Shown piece after piece: positions 1 through 8,663 of a DNA stretch of 64,000 nt. The position numbers were made by a program, and so were the translations under genes. Position 1 is the first letter of the stretch. Each line of letters starts with the position of its first letter. Under the pieces are notes generated by a model. That model ran no database searches and was not told the DNA's origin. It saw nothing but the letters and a program-made list of their open reading frames with translations. The DNA comes from Williamsia sterculiae (GTDB lineage: Bacteria; Actinomycetota; Actinomycetes; Mycobacteriales; Mycobacteriaceae), in assembly GCF_900156495.1 (NCBI RefSeq), contig NZ_FTNT01000009.1, forward strand, positions 149,556-213,555, written 5' to 3'.

Positions 1-1
1 C

Positions 2-157
2 GCACTGGCCGCGGACCTCGCCGCCGAGGTGGGGGTGACGATCTTCAAGGTCGGTTTCGACCGCTGGGTCGGCGGCGACGACGGTGCGGATCTTGCGGAG
101 TGCATGCGCATCGCCCTCGGCGAACTCCGGGCGGTGACCGCGTCGTCCGCGGGCTGA
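2..157 (+). CDS. TetR-family regulator, C-terminal fragment
   Basis: This is the 3' end of a gene whose start lies before the window. The frame reads 51 residues and stops with TGA at 155-157. The helix pattern around VGVTIFKVGFDRWVGG, followed by an alanine- and leucine-rich last helix, resembles the ligand/dimerisation domain end of TetR regulators. The DNA-binding part is not visible, so the family call rests on the C-terminal pattern only. It ends about 30 bp before the rpsH promoter region and is not part of the ribosomal operon. Confidence 0.5.
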   Translation, partial: ALAADLAAEVGVTIFKVGFDRWVGGDDGADLAECMRIALGELRAVTASSAG

Positions 158-187
158 CCCGCCGCGAGTCACCCCGTGGGCTGGGAT

Positions 188-216
188 TTGGCCCTGACGA
201 CGGGCTTCTCTACACT
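188..216 (+). promoter_or_regulatory. candidate promoter of the rpsH operon
   Basis: TTGGCC (188-193) and TACACT (211-216) are separated by 17 bp and resemble -35 and -10 boxes for the housekeeping sigma factor. They sit in a 333-bp gap (158-490) that holds no gene. The placement fits a separate promoter for rpsH onward, because the usual upstream genes rplE and rpsN are not adjacent here. The leader of about 270 nt is long and might be structured, but I recognise no ribosomal-protein leader motif. Confidence 0.5.
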
Positions 217-490
217 AGAACGGTTGCCCGGGCTCCGGCGTGTCCACGTGCCGCCACGATGCCCCGGTGACGACGACTTTTTCTCGCTCTTCAGCTGGAA
301 AAGCCTGCAGTGCGACCACGGGACGTGGTTCGGATTGCCGGAGCACGACCCCTCACCGGCAACAGTCGGTGAGGACATGTAACTCGTTTCGTCGTAGGCC
401 CACGACGTTACGTACCAGGCCCGCCGACCAGCGGGAACCGGTGCGGACGTGCTGTATGGGAACCGCCACGAGAAAGGTTGACGGTCACCC

Positions 491-889
491 ATGACCATGA
501 CTGACCCGATCGCAGACTTCTTGACCCGTCTGCGTAACGCCAACTCGGCGTTCCACGACGAGGTGACGCTCCCGTCGTCGAAGATCAAGGTGAACATCGC
601 CGAGATCCTCAAGCGCGAGGGCTACATCACCGATTTCCGTACCGAGGACGCCGAGGTGGGCAAGAGCCTCGTGGTGAACCTCAAGTACGGCCCCAGCCGT
701 GAGCGGAGCATCGCCGGCCTGCGCCGCGTCTCCAAGCCTGGTCTGCGGGTCTACGCGAAGTCCAACAACCTGCCGAAGGTGCTCGGCGGTCTGGGCGTGG
801 CGATCATCTCCACGTCGTCGGGCCTGCTGACCGACCGTCAGGCAGCCAACCAGGGCGTGGGCGGCGAAGTCCTCGCTTACGTCTGGTAA
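491..889 (+). CDS. rpsH: 30S ribosomal protein S8
   Basis: A 132-residue protein of normal S8 length. It opens [17 protein letters not shown] and ends with the conserved GGEVLAYVW tail. S8 binds the central domain of 16S rRNA and is needed for assembly of the small-subunit platform. An AGAAAGG ribosome-binding site lies about 13 nt before the ATG. It is the first gene of a run rpsH-rplF-rplR-rpsE-rpmD-rplO. In E. coli S8 represses its own operon, but no matching leader is evident here. Its position directly after a TetR gene shows that the spc operon is split upstream of rpsH. Confidence 0.98.
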   Translation: MTMTDPIADFLTRLRNANSAFHDEVTLPSSKIKVNIAEILKREGYITDFRTEDAEVGKSLVVNLKYGPSRERSIAGLRRVSKPGLRVYAKSNNLPKVLGGLGVAIISTSSGLLTDRQAANQGVGGEVLAYVW

Positions 890-902
890 GGGGCCAACAA
901 CT

Positions 903-1439
903 ATGTCGCGAATCGGAAAGCACCCCGTCACTATCCCTGCGGGCGTGGACGTCAAGCTCGACGGCCAGCTCGTCACGGTCAAGGGCCCGAAGGGTGAGCT
1001 CAGCCTCACCGTGTCCGAGCCCATCGCCGTGGCCAAGGAGGACGACAGCCTCGTCGTCACCCGTCCCAACGACGAGCGTCGCAACCGTGCCCTACACGGT
1101 CTGAGCCGCTCCCTGATCAACAACCTGGTGGTCGGCGTGACCCAGGGTTACACCACGAAGATGGAGATCTTCGGCGTCGGTTACCGCGTGCAGGCCAAGG
1201 GCCGAGACCTCGAGTTCGCCCTGGGCTACAGCCACCCGGTGCCCATCGAGGCCCCGGAGGGCATCACCTTCGCGGTCGAGTCGCCCACCAAGTTCTCGGT
1301 CTCCGGTATCGACAAGCAGCAGGTCGGCCAGATCTCGGCGAACATCCGCCGCCTCCGCCGTCCCGACCCGTACAAGGGCAAGGGCGTGCGGTACGAGGGC
1401 GAGCAGATCCGTCGCAAGGTCGGAAAGACGGGTAAGTGA
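903..1439 (+). CDS. rplF: 50S ribosomal protein L6
   Basis: A 178-residue L6 starting [15 protein letters not shown] and containing the conserved [14 protein letters not shown] segment near the C-terminus. L6 packs near the sarcin-ricin loop, close to the factor-binding site of the large subunit. Two repeated beta/alpha domains are expected, and the length fits both. It begins 13 bp after rpsH and ends 1 bp before rplR, so it lies well inside the operon. Nothing is unusual. Confidence 0.98.
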   Translation: MSRIGKHPVTIPAGVDVKLDGQLVTVKGPKGELSLTVSEPIAVAKEDDSLVVTRPNDERRNRALHGLSRSLINNLVVGVTQGYTTKMEIFGVGYRVQAKGRDLEFALGYSHPVPIEAPEGITFAVESPTKFSVSGIDKQQVGQISANIRRLRRPDPYKGKGVRYEGEQIRRKVGKTGK

Positions 1440-1440
1440 C

Positions 1441-1854
1441 ATGAGTGACACCACAGCAACCACCACGGCACCGCGGCGCAAGCCGGTCGGCACCGACGTC
1501 TCGACCGCGCGCCGCGCGGGCAAGTCGCGCCGCCACTTCCGCCTGCGCAAGAAGATCAGCGGAACGCCCGAGCGTCCCCGTCTGGTGGTCAAGCGCAGCT
1601 CCCGGCACATCCACGTGCAGCTCGTCGACGACCTGGCGGGCAACACCCTGGCCGCCGCGTCCTCCATCGAGGCCGACGTCCGCGCCGCGGGTGGCGACAA
1701 GACCGCGCAGAGCGCGAAGGTCGGAGAACTGATCGCCGCGCGTGCCAAGGCCGCAGGCGTCGAGGCCGCGGTGTTCGACCGGGGTGGCAACGACTACCAC
1801 GGTCGTATCGCCGCACTGGCCGACGCCGCCCGCGAGGGAGGCCTGAAGTTCTGA
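1441..1854 (+). CDS. rplR: 50S ribosomal protein L18
   Basis: A 137-residue L18, the 5S rRNA-binding protein of the central protuberance. It has a basic N-terminal tail ([18 protein letters not shown]) and the conserved end [24 protein letters not shown] pattern, read here as [20 protein letters not shown]. The first 20 residues ([16 protein letters not shown]) are a Thr/Ala-rich actinobacterial extension. It starts at the ATG 1 bp after the rplF stop, which implies translational coupling. Confidence 0.97.
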   Translation: MSDTTATTTAPRRKPVGTDVSTARRAGKSRRHFRLRKKISGTPERPRLVVKRSSRHIHVQLVDDLAGNTLAAASSIEADVRAAGGDKTAQSAKVGELIAARAKAAGVEAAVFDRGGNDYHGRIAALADAAREGGLKF

Positions 1855-1891
1855 TGACCACAGCGACCTGTTTCAACGAAGGGACCATCTG

Positions 1892-2548
1892 ATGCCCGGA
1901 CGTCAGCGGCGTGACGGCGGAAGCGGACCCGCCGGACCGAACGACAACGCCAACAACAGCAACAACAACAACGATCGCCGCGGCGGTGGTGGCGGTCGCG
2001 ACCGTCGCGACAACCGCGGTGGCCGTGAGCAGGACAAGAACCAGCTCGAGCGCGTGGTCGCCATCAACCGCGTGTCGAAGGTGGTCAAGGGTGGACGTCG
2101 GTTCTCCTTCACCGCCCTCGTCATCGTCGGCGACGGCCAGGGCATGGTCGGCGTCGGCTACGGCAAGGCCAAAGAGGTGCCCGCCGCGATCCAGAAGGGC
2201 GTCGAGGAGGCTCGCAAGAACTTCTTCCGTGTCCCGCTGATCGGTTCCACCGTGACCCACCCCGTCCAGGGTGAGGCGGCGGCCGGTGTGGTCATGCTGC
2301 GTCCGGCCTCGCCCGGTACCGGTGTGATCGCCGGTGGCGCGGTGCGTGCCGTGCTCGAATGTGCGGGCGTGCACGACGTGCTGGCCAAGAGCCTCGGCAG
2401 CGACAACGCCATCAACGTGGTCCACGCCACCGTGGCCGCGCTGAAGATGTTGCAGCGTCCCGAAGAGGTTGCGGCGCGCCGCGGCCTGCCCATCGAAGAC
2501 GTCGCACCCGCGGGCATGCTGCGGGCGCGAGCCGGCCAAGGAGCGTAG
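1892..2548 (+). CDS. rpsE: 30S ribosomal protein S5
   Basis: A 218-residue S5, a protein that shapes the mRNA entry channel and affects decoding fidelity. The S5 fold starts around residue 48 ([21 protein letters not shown]) and includes the [12 protein letters not shown] motif. Before it lies a low-complexity tail of about 47 residues rich in Asn, Gly and Arg. The Asn run (residues 19-29) is encoded by repeated AAC codons at 1947-1975. Mycobacterial S5 also has an N-terminal extension, but this one is notably repetitive. A 37-bp gap separates it from rplR. Confidence 0.97.
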   Translation: MPGRQRRDGGSGPAGPNDNANNSNNNNDRRGGGGGRDRRDNRGGREQDKNQLERVVAINRVSKVVKGGRRFSFTALVIVGDGQGMVGVGYGKAKEVPAAIQKGVEEARKNFFRVPLIGSTVTHPVQGEAAAGVVMLRPASPGTGVIAGGAVRAVLECAGVHDVLAKSLGSDNAINVVHATVAALKMLQRPEEVAARRGLPIEDVAPAGMLRARAGQGA

Positions 2549-2552
2549 CGGC

Positions 2553-2735
2553 ATGGCAGAGCTGAAGATCACCCAGATCAAGGGCACGATCGGCACCAAG
2601 AGCAACCAGCGCGACAGCCTGCGGACCCTCGGACTGAGGAAGATCCGTCAGACCGTCACCCGTGAGGACAACGCCGTCAACCGCGGCCTGATCAACACGG
2701 TGCGCCACCTCGTGACAGTCGAAGAGGTTCAGTGA
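2553..2735 (+). CDS. rpmD: 50S ribosomal protein L30
   Basis: A 60-residue L30 beginning [15 protein letters not shown] with the typical [10 protein letters not shown] core. I chose the ATG at 2553 because it gives the exact family length; an upstream in-frame ATG would lie inside rpsE. An AAGGAG ribosome-binding site at 2538-2543 overlaps the end of rpsE. It stops 1 bp before rplO. L30 is a small peripheral large-subunit protein near the 5S rRNA. Confidence 0.97.
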   Translation: MAELKITQIKGTIGTKSNQRDSLRTLGLRKIRQTVTREDNAVNRGLINTVRHLVTVEEVQ

Positions 2736-2736
2736 C

Positions 2737-3177
2737 ATGACCATCAAACTCCACCACCTTCGCCCGGCTCCCGGGTCGAAGACCGACAAGACCCGTGTGG
2801 GTCGCGGTGAGGGGTCCAAGGGTAAGACCGCGGGTCGCGGCACCAAGGGCACCAAGGCACGCAAGAACGTGCCCGCCGCCTTCGAGGGCGGCCAGATGCC
2901 GATCCACATGCGGCTGCCGAAGCTCAAGGGCTTCACCAACCGCAACCGGGTCGAGTACCAGGTCGTCAACGTGGGCGACATCGCTCGGCTGTTCCCGGAA
3001 GGCGGCACCATCGGTGTCGACGACCTGGTGGCCAAGGGTGCCGTCCGCAAGAACCAGCTGGTCAAGGTGCTCGGCGACGGCGACCTCTCGGTCGCGGTGC
3101 AGTTGACCGCGGACAAGTTCTCCGCGGCGGCGACCGAGAAGATCGCCGCCTCCGGCGGCACCACCACCGTCAAGTAG
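2737..3177 (+). CDS. rplO: 50S ribosomal protein L15
   Basis: A 146-residue L15 with the standard N-terminus ([36 protein letters not shown] pattern) that threads through 23S rRNA, followed by the globular domain from about residue 75. L15 is a late-assembly protein of the large subunit. It is the last ribosomal gene of this block. A 168-bp gap then precedes secY, and the gap has its own hairpin and a good ribosome-binding site, so secY may be transcribed partly on its own. Confidence 0.97.
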   Translation: MTIKLHHLRPAPGSKTDKTRVGRGEGSKGKTAGRGTKGTKARKNVPAAFEGGQMPIHMRLPKLKGFTNRNRVEYQVVNVGDIARLFPEGGTIGVDDLVAKGAVRKNQLVKVLGDGDLSVAVQLTADKFSAAATEKIAASGGTTTVK

Positions 3178-3259
3178 CACTCGACGCAGCGGTCGCCTCG
3201 CGATCCCGCGGGAATCAAACCCCGACCGGGTCGCGGAGCGGCCGCTGTTAGAGTCGATC

Positions 3260-3281
3260 TCGCCCGGCTCCGGCCGGGCGA
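3260..3281 (+). promoter_or_regulatory. perfect hairpin in the rplO-secY gap
   Basis: TCGCCCGGC and GCCGGGCGA form a perfect 9-bp stem with a TCCG tetraloop. No T-tract follows, so a classical intrinsic terminator is not clear. It could be an actinobacterial-type terminator after rplO or a structured leader of secY, whose start codon lies 64 nt downstream. Confidence 0.5.
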
Positions 3282-3345
3282 CAACCACGAACCGATGCGA
3301 CCGAGTGCACGCGCAGCAGCGTGCTGGTTCGGTAGGAGGAGTTAG

Positions 3346-4671
3346 TTGAGTTCCGCCCTCGTCTCGGCCTTCAGGACACCCGACCTGAGGCGGAAGATCC
3401 TCTTCGTCCTGGGCATCCTCATCCTGTACCGCCTGGGCGCCACGCTCCCGTCCCCCGGTGTGGACTACACCAAGGTGCACACCTGTCTCGACGAGATCTC
3501 GCACAACCAGTCGGCAGGTATCTACAGCCTGATCAACCTGTTCTCCGGCGGTGCGTTGCTGCAGCTGTCGGTGTTCGCGATCGGCATCATGCCGTACATC
3601 ACGGCGAGCATCATCGTGCAGTTGTTGACCGTGGTCATCCCGCGGTTCGAGGCCCTGCGCAAGGAGGGTCAGTCCGGTCAGGCCAAGATGACGCAGTACA
3701 CCCGCTACCTCACGGTGGCGTTGGCATTGCTGCAGTCCACCGGCATCGTCGCCCTCGCCGACCGCGGTCAGTTGCTGCAGAACTGCTCCACCAGCAGCGA
3801 GATCCTGCGTGACCAGTCCATCTTCGGCCTGACCATCATCGTGCTGGTGATGACCGCGGGTGCCTGCATCGTGATGTGGTTCGGCGAGCTGATCACCGAG
3901 CGCGGCATCGGCAACGGCATGTCGTTGCTGATCTTCGCCGGCATCGCGGCGCGCCTGCCGTCCGAGGGCAAGCAGATCCTCGACAGCCGCGGCGCCATCG
4001 TCTTCACCCTGGTCATCGTGGCCGCACTGCTGATCATCGCGGGTGTGGTGTTCATCGAGCAGGGCCAGCGACGGATCCCCGTGCAGTACGCCAAACGCAT
4101 GGTCGGACGCAAGATGTACGGCGGGTCGTCGACATATCTGCCGCTGAAGGTCAATCAGGCAGGCGTCATCCCGGTGATCTTCGCGTCGTCGTTGCTGTAC
4201 CTGCCCAACCTGCTGGTCCAGCTGACCAGTGGCAGCGGTGGGGCGACCTCCGGCTGGCAGAAGTTCGTGCAGACCTACCTGGTCGACCCGAGCAACTATG
4301 TCTACATCATCGTGTATTTCGCGATGATAATCTTCTTCACGTACTTCTACGTCGCGGTGACCTTCAACCCTGAGGAACGCGCCGACGAGATGAAGAAATA
4401 CGGGGGCTTCATCCCGGGTATCCGGCCAGGGCAGCCCACCGCCGACTACCTGGGTTATGTGCTCAGCCGGATCACCCTGCCGGGTTCGATCTACCTTGGT
4501 GTGATCGCGGTGTTGCCCAACCTGTTCCTGGAGATCGGCAACAGCGGAGGCGTGCAGAACATACCGTTCGGTGGCACCGCGGTGCTGATCATGGTCGGTG
4601 TCGGCTTGGACACCGTCAAGCAGGTCAACAGTCAGTTGATGCAACGCAAATACGAAGGGTTCCTGAAGTGA
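3346..4671 (+). CDS. secY: Preprotein translocase subunit SecY
   Basis: A 441-residue polytopic membrane protein, the channel subunit of the SecYEG translocon that works with SecA (48772-51636 here) and the ribosome. Ten hydrophobic segments are apparent. Hallmarks are [15 protein letters not shown] and the cytosolic loop [23 protein letters not shown]. The start is a TTG at 3346, supported by a strong AGGAGGA at 3334-3340; no ATG lies nearby in frame. The stop overlaps the adk start by 4 bp (GTGA), which suggests translational coupling. Confidence 0.97.
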   Translation: MSSALVSAFRTPDLRRKILFVLGILILYRLGATLPSPGVDYTKVHTCLDEISHNQSAGIYSLINLFSGGALLQLSVFAIGIMPYITASIIVQLLTVVIPRFEALRKEGQSGQAKMTQYTRYLTVALALLQSTGIVALADRGQLLQNCSTSSEILRDQSIFGLTIIVLVMTAGACIVMWFGELITERGIGNGMSLLIFAGIAARLPSEGKQILDSRGAIVFTLVIVAALLIIAGVVFIEQGQRRIPVQYAKRMVGRKMYGGSSTYLPLKVNQAGVIPVIFASSLLYLPNLLVQLTSGSGGATSGWQKFVQTYLVDPSNYVYIIVYFAMIIFFTYFYVAVTFNPEERADEMKKYGGFIPGIRPGQPTADYLGYVLSRITLPGSIYLGVIAVLPNLFLEIGNSGGVQNIPFGGTAVLIMVGVGLDTVKQVNSQLMQRKYEGFLK

Positions 4672-5228
4672 GACTCGTGATCTTGGGCCCCCCGGGGGCA
4701 GGTAAAGGTACTCAGGCAGAGAAGTTGTCGGAGAGCCTCGGGATCCCGCACATCTCCACCGGCGACCTCTTCCGCGCGAACATCTCCGAGGGCACCGCGG
4801 TCGGCATCGAGGCCAAGCGGTATCTCGATGCCGGTGACCTGGTGCCGTCCGAGATCACCATCGACATGGTGCGTGCACGGGTCAAGGAACCCGACGCCAC
4901 CAACGGCTTCATTCTCGACGGTTTCCCGCGGTCGGTCGGGCAGGCGGATGCGCTGGCCGACATCCTCGACGACCTCGGCGCCGCCCTCGATGCCGTGCTG
5001 TCCTTCTCCATCGACGAGGATGTGGTGGTCGAGCGGATGCTGGCTCGCGGTCGCGAGGACGACAACGAGGATGTGATCCGCAACCGGATGAAGGTCTATC
5101 TCGAGGAGACCTCGCCGTTGCTGGAGTACTACCAGAAGAGCAGCACCGAGGGCACTGTGAAGACCATCGACGCCGTGGGCGATGTGGAAGAGGTCCACCA
5201 GCGCGTGCTGCGGGCCCTCAACGCCTGA
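4668..5228 (+). CDS. adk: Adenylate kinase
   Basis: A 186-residue adenylate kinase that interconverts ATP + AMP and 2 ADP. The P-loop [10 protein letters not shown] is at residues 7-16, the AMP-binding segment STGDLFR follows, and DGFPR is present. It is the short type with a reduced lid and no zinc cysteines, as in mycobacteria. It starts with GTG overlapping the secY stop and ends 3 bp before map, which keeps the classic secY-adk-map order. Confidence 0.97.
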   Translation: MRLVILGPPGAGKGTQAEKLSESLGIPHISTGDLFRANISEGTAVGIEAKRYLDAGDLVPSEITIDMVRARVKEPDATNGFILDGFPRSVGQADALADILDDLGAALDAVLSFSIDEDVVVERMLARGREDDNEDVIRNRMKVYLEETSPLLEYYQKSSTEGTVKTIDAVGDVEEVHQRVLRALNA

Positions 5229-5231
5229 GCC

Positions 5232-6023
5232 ATGTCCTTCCGCAAACCCCGACCCGTTCCGTTCCGGACCGCGGGTGAGCTCGAGGCGATGGCCGCGGCC
5301 GGTGCGATCGTCGGCGCGGCGTTGGTGGCCGTGCGTGACGCCGCCCGTGTCGGGGTGTCCACCCTCGACCTCGACGAGGTCGCCGAAGCGGTGATCCGTG
5401 AGGCGGGGGCGGTGCCGTCGTTCAAGGGGTACCACGGATTCCCCGGCTCCATCTGCTCCTCGGTCAACGATGTGGTGGTGCATGGCATCCCGTCGAAAGA
5501 TGTGGTCTTGGCCGATCATGACCTGGTGTCCATCGACTGCGGTGCCATCCTCGACGGTTGGCATGGTGACTCCGCCTGGACCTTCGGGGTGGGCGAGTTG
5601 AGCCAGGCCGATGCCGATCTCAACGAGGCGACCCGTATCACCCTGGACGCCGGTATCGCGGCGATGGTCGACGGGGGACGACTCACCGACATCTCCCATG
5701 CCGTGGAGGTGGCCACCCGTGAGGCCGAGGAGAAGTTCGGCCGGTCGTTCGGCATCGTGTCCGGATACGGCGGTCACGGCATCGGCCGCGAGATGCATCT
5801 CGATCCGTTCTTGCCCAACGAGGGCAAACCGAACCGCGGTCCCGCCCTGGTGGTCGGCAGCACCCTGGCCATCGAACCGATGCTGACGCTGGGCACCACC
5901 GAGACCTCCGTGCTCGAGGACGACTGGACCGTGATCACCGACGACGGCACGCGGGCGTCGCATTGGGAGCACACGGTCGCGGTCACCGCCGACGGACCGC
6001 GGATCCTGACCACGCGTCCGTGA
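5232..6023 (+). CDS. map: Methionine aminopeptidase, type I
   Basis: A 263-residue enzyme that removes the initiator methionine from nascent proteins. The pita-bread fold signatures are visible: [29 protein letters not shown] (metal aspartates), GHGIGREMH (metal histidine), AIEPM and the final glutamate in WEHTVAVT. There is no N-terminal SH3-binding extension, so it is the short MapA type. It lies 3 bp after adk in the same operon. Confidence 0.96.
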   Translation: MSFRKPRPVPFRTAGELEAMAAAGAIVGAALVAVRDAARVGVSTLDLDEVAEAVIREAGAVPSFKGYHGFPGSICSSVNDVVVHGIPSKDVVLADHDLVSIDCGAILDGWHGDSAWTFGVGELSQADADLNEATRITLDAGIAAMVDGGRLTDISHAVEVATREAEEKFGRSFGIVSGYGGHGIGREMHLDPFLPNEGKPNRGPALVVGSTLAIEPMLTLGTTETSVLEDDWTVITDDGTRASHWEHTVAVTADGPRILTTRP

Positions 6024-6042
6024 CGGCGCTACTGTCGATGCC

Positions 6043-6717
6043 GTGACGAACAGCGCACAGACAGTCCTCAGCCTCCCGCAGGCCTTCACGGTGGTGGCGC
6101 ATCGCCCCGACGGCCGCCGGCTGTCGCAGTCCGCCGCCTTCGATTACGGCTTGGTCGGCGCGGCACTCACCGAACTCGCCACCGCGGGGCGGATCGACGT
6201 GGTCGACGGGAAGATCGTCGTGCGTGACTCCCGGCCGGTCGACGACCACGCCGCGTCGATCACCTTGCGTACTCTCGCCGAGAGTCGGTCGACGCGCTCG
6301 GCGAAACGATGGGTCCGCAAGCTGAAGTCGCGTTCGGTGAACCAGGCCTGTCTGGATCAGCTCCTCGAACGGCAGGCCTACACAGCGGAGAGTGGGCGGG
6401 TCCTGGGGTTGTTCCCGACCACCCGCTATGTCCTGCGAGCCCCGGACGACCGTGATGCGTTGATCGTCAGGATGCGGACCGTCGCGGAATCGGGTGTTCC
6501 CGAGAAGGACACCTATGCCACCGCCTTGCTGGCGGTCGCGGACGCGAGCGGACTGGCCCGCAAGCTCCTGCCCGGGGTGCACCGGAAGGCCATCAAGGCG
6601 GTGATCGCGGGGGACTGGGCCGCACCGGCGGTCCGCAGTGCGATCGCCGCCGCCAACGCCGCGGTCAACGCGGCCGTCTTCGCCGCGGTGAGCAGCAGCA
6701 ACAGCGGCAGCAGCTGA
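6043..6717 (+). CDS. GPP34-family (GOLPH3/VPS74-like) protein
   Basis: A 224-residue soluble protein of the GPP34 family, related to eukaryotic GOLPH3, which binds phosphatidylinositol 4-phosphate. The typical start SLPQAFTVVAHRPDG and the segment YGLVGAALTELATAGRI are visible. The bacterial role is unknown. The last 50 residues form an Ala-rich stretch with a Ser/Asn tail (SSSNSGSS). It starts with GTG 19 bp after map and is probably co-transcribed. Confidence 0.8.
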   Translation: MTNSAQTVLSLPQAFTVVAHRPDGRRLSQSAAFDYGLVGAALTELATAGRIDVVDGKIVVRDSRPVDDHAASITLRTLAESRSTRSAKRWVRKLKSRSVNQACLDQLLERQAYTAESGRVLGLFPTTRYVLRAPDDRDALIVRMRTVAESGVPEKDTYATALLAVADASGLARKLLPGVHRKAIKAVIAGDWAAPAVRSAIAAANAAVNAAVFAAVSSSNSGSS

Positions 6718-6718
6718 C

Positions 6719-6736
6719 GCGGCGGTCGGTCGCCGC
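6719..6736 (+). terminator. short hairpin after the GPP34 gene
   Basis: GCGGCG and CGCCGC form a 6-bp stem with a 6-nt loop immediately after the stop codon. No T-run follows. It may end the secY-adk-map-GPP34 transcript before the ugp operon. Support is weak because short GC stems are common in this genome. Confidence 0.35.
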
Positions 6737-6807
6737 CGGAATCGGACACCGGCCACTCACTGTTCACCCCCGGCACGGATCCGGTACACGAACCGTTCGA
6801 TGAACAC

Positions 6808-7764
6808 GTGCACTCTGCCCGAGTGCCCGCAGCCGTCGATCGAACCCTCCCGGAGACCTCCGGATCGGGCTCCAGGGGACTGCTGCACCGCCCGTGGCGT
6901 GACTACCTGCTGTTCCTCGCCATCGTGGGGCCGAACCTGGTGCTGCTCGGTGTCTTCACCTATCGGCCGCTGATCGAGAACATCCGCCTGTCGTTCTTCG
7001 ACTGGAACATCTCCTCCGACGACATCACGTTCATCGGACTGTCGAATTACCGCGAATGGTTCACCCGCGACGACACCTGGGTGATCGTCGGCAACACGGT
7101 GATCTTCACCGTGGCCGCGGTGGTCGGTTCGATGGTCATCGGGCTGGCGCTGGCCCTGCTGCTCGACCGGCAGCTGCGGGGCCGGAATCTGGTGCGGTCG
7201 GTGGTGTTCGCGCCGTTCGTCATCTCCGGCGCGGCCATCGGCATCGCGTTCCAGTTCGTCTTCGACCCGCACTTCGGGTTGGTCCAGGATCTGATGACCC
7301 GGTTCGGTCTGGGCAACGCCCCCGACTTCTACCAGGATCCGCACTGGGCGCTGTTCATGATCACGGTGACCTACCTGTGGAAGAACGTCGGTTACGCCTT
7401 CGTCATCTACCTCGCGGCACTGCAGGGTCGGCGCCAGGATCTCGCCGAGGCGGCACAGATCGACGGGGCCTCCCCGGTGACCTACTTCCGTCGGGTGCTG
7501 CTCCCACAGTTGCGGCCGACCACGTACTTCCTGTCGATCACGGTGTTGCTGAACTCGTTACAGGTCTTCGACATCATCAACGTGATGACCCGCGGCGGGC
7601 CCCTGGGCAACGGCACCACCACGATGGTCTACCAGGTCTACGAGGAGTCGTTCCGCAACTTCCGGGCCGGTTACGGTGCCACCGTCGCGACCATCATGTT
7701 CGTGATCCTGCTGATCGTCACCGTCGCGCAGGTGCGGGTGATGGACCGGGGGACTGCGACGTGA
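6808..7764 (+). CDS. ugpA: Glycerophosphodiester ABC transporter permease UgpA
   Basis: A 318-residue inner-membrane permease with six predicted membrane segments. The EAA loop (LAEAAQIDGASPVTYFRRVLLPQL) contacts the ATPase. In M. tuberculosis the gene order ugpA-ugpE-ugpB-ugpC is the same and the system imports glycerophosphocholine. The GTG start at 6808 is a choice; GTG 6823 is an alternative. The stop overlaps the GTG of ugpE (GTGA), so the two subunits are probably made in equal amounts. Confidence 0.85.
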   Translation: MHSARVPAAVDRTLPETSGSGSRGLLHRPWRDYLLFLAIVGPNLVLLGVFTYRPLIENIRLSFFDWNISSDDITFIGLSNYREWFTRDDTWVIVGNTVIFTVAAVVGSMVIGLALALLLDRQLRGRNLVRSVVFAPFVISGAAIGIAFQFVFDPHFGLVQDLMTRFGLGNAPDFYQDPHWALFMITVTYLWKNVGYAFVIYLAALQGRRQDLAEAAQIDGASPVTYFRRVLLPQLRPTTYFLSITVLLNSLQVFDIINVMTRGGPLGNGTTTMVYQVYEESFRNFRAGYGATVATIMFVILLIVTVAQVRVMDRGTAT

Positions 7765-8609
7765 ACCGAAAGAGGGACGTGAGCCGACAGATCCGTTGGG
7801 GTCACGTCTTCGGGTATGTGGCGATGGTGTTGGTGGTGCTCACCATAGCGCTGCCCCTGGCCTGGGTGCTCCTCACCTCGTTCAAGGTGCGCGGCGACAT
7901 CTATGTCCAACCCGCCATCTGGTGGCCGCGGGTGTTCGAGGCGTCGAACTATCACGATGCGACCACCAGCGTCCCGTTCTGGCGGTTCTTCTCCAACTCG
8001 GTGATCGTCACGGGCGTGTTGGCCGTGGTGAAATTCGTCCTGGGCATCCTCAGTGCCTACGGACTGGTGTTCCTGCGCTTCCCGTTCAAGCGCATCGTGT
8101 TCCTGGTCATCATCGCCGCGCTGATGGTGCCCAACCAGATCACGGTCATCGTCAACTACTCGTTGGTAGCGCAGCTCGGGTACCGCAACACCCTGCTGGG
8201 CATCATCGTGCCGCTCGCGGGGGTGGCCTTCGGAACGTTCCTGATGCGCAATCACTTCCTGTCCATCCCGACCGAGATCATCGAGGCGGCTCGGATGGAC
8301 GGCGCCGGCCACCTCCGGCTGCTGTGGCGCATCGTGTTACCGGTGTCCGGTCCGACGATGGTCGCCTTCGGCATCATCACGGTGGTCAACGAGTGGAACG
8401 AGTATCTGTGGCCGTTCCTGATGGCCGACGACTCCTCGGTGGCCACGTTGCCGGTGGGGCTGACCCAGCTGCAGAACAACGACGGGTTGACCAACTGGGG
8501 TCCGGTGATGGCCGCGACCGTGCTCGCGATGATCCCGATCCTCGTCGTCTTCCTGATCCTGCAGCGCCACATGATCAAGGGCCTCACCTCGGGCGCGGTC
8601 AAAGGCTGA
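7761..8609 (+). CDS. ugpE: Glycerophosphodiester ABC transporter permease UgpE
   Basis: A permease of about 282 residues that pairs with UgpA. Six membrane segments and the EAA loop (IIEAARMDGAGHLRLLWRIVLP) are visible. I chose the GTG at 7761, which overlaps the ugpA stop. The GTG at 7779 has a better ribosome-binding site (AGAGGG at 7771-7776) and would remove six residues. It ends 54 bp before ugpB. Confidence 0.85.
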   Translation: MNRKRDVSRQIRWGHVFGYVAMVLVVLTIALPLAWVLLTSFKVRGDIYVQPAIWWPRVFEASNYHDATTSVPFWRFFSNSVIVTGVLAVVKFVLGILSAYGLVFLRFPFKRIVFLVIIAALMVPNQITVIVNYSLVAQLGYRNTLLGIIVPLAGVAFGTFLMRNHFLSIPTEIIEAARMDGAGHLRLLWRIVLPVSGPTMVAFGIITVVNEWNEYLWPFLMADDSSVATLPVGLTQLQNNDGLTNWGPVMAATVLAMIPILVVFLILQRHMIKGLTSGAVKG

Positions 8610-8663
8610 CCGACTCCCATCCGTCCACTCGATTTCCAGCTCGTATCCGACAGGAGAACCACG

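Noticed and set aside
2692..6089. Two long minus-strand frames (650 and 485 residues) opposite rplO-secY-adk-map
   Set aside because: They mirror conserved housekeeping genes and are rich in Asp, His and Gln without known motifs.
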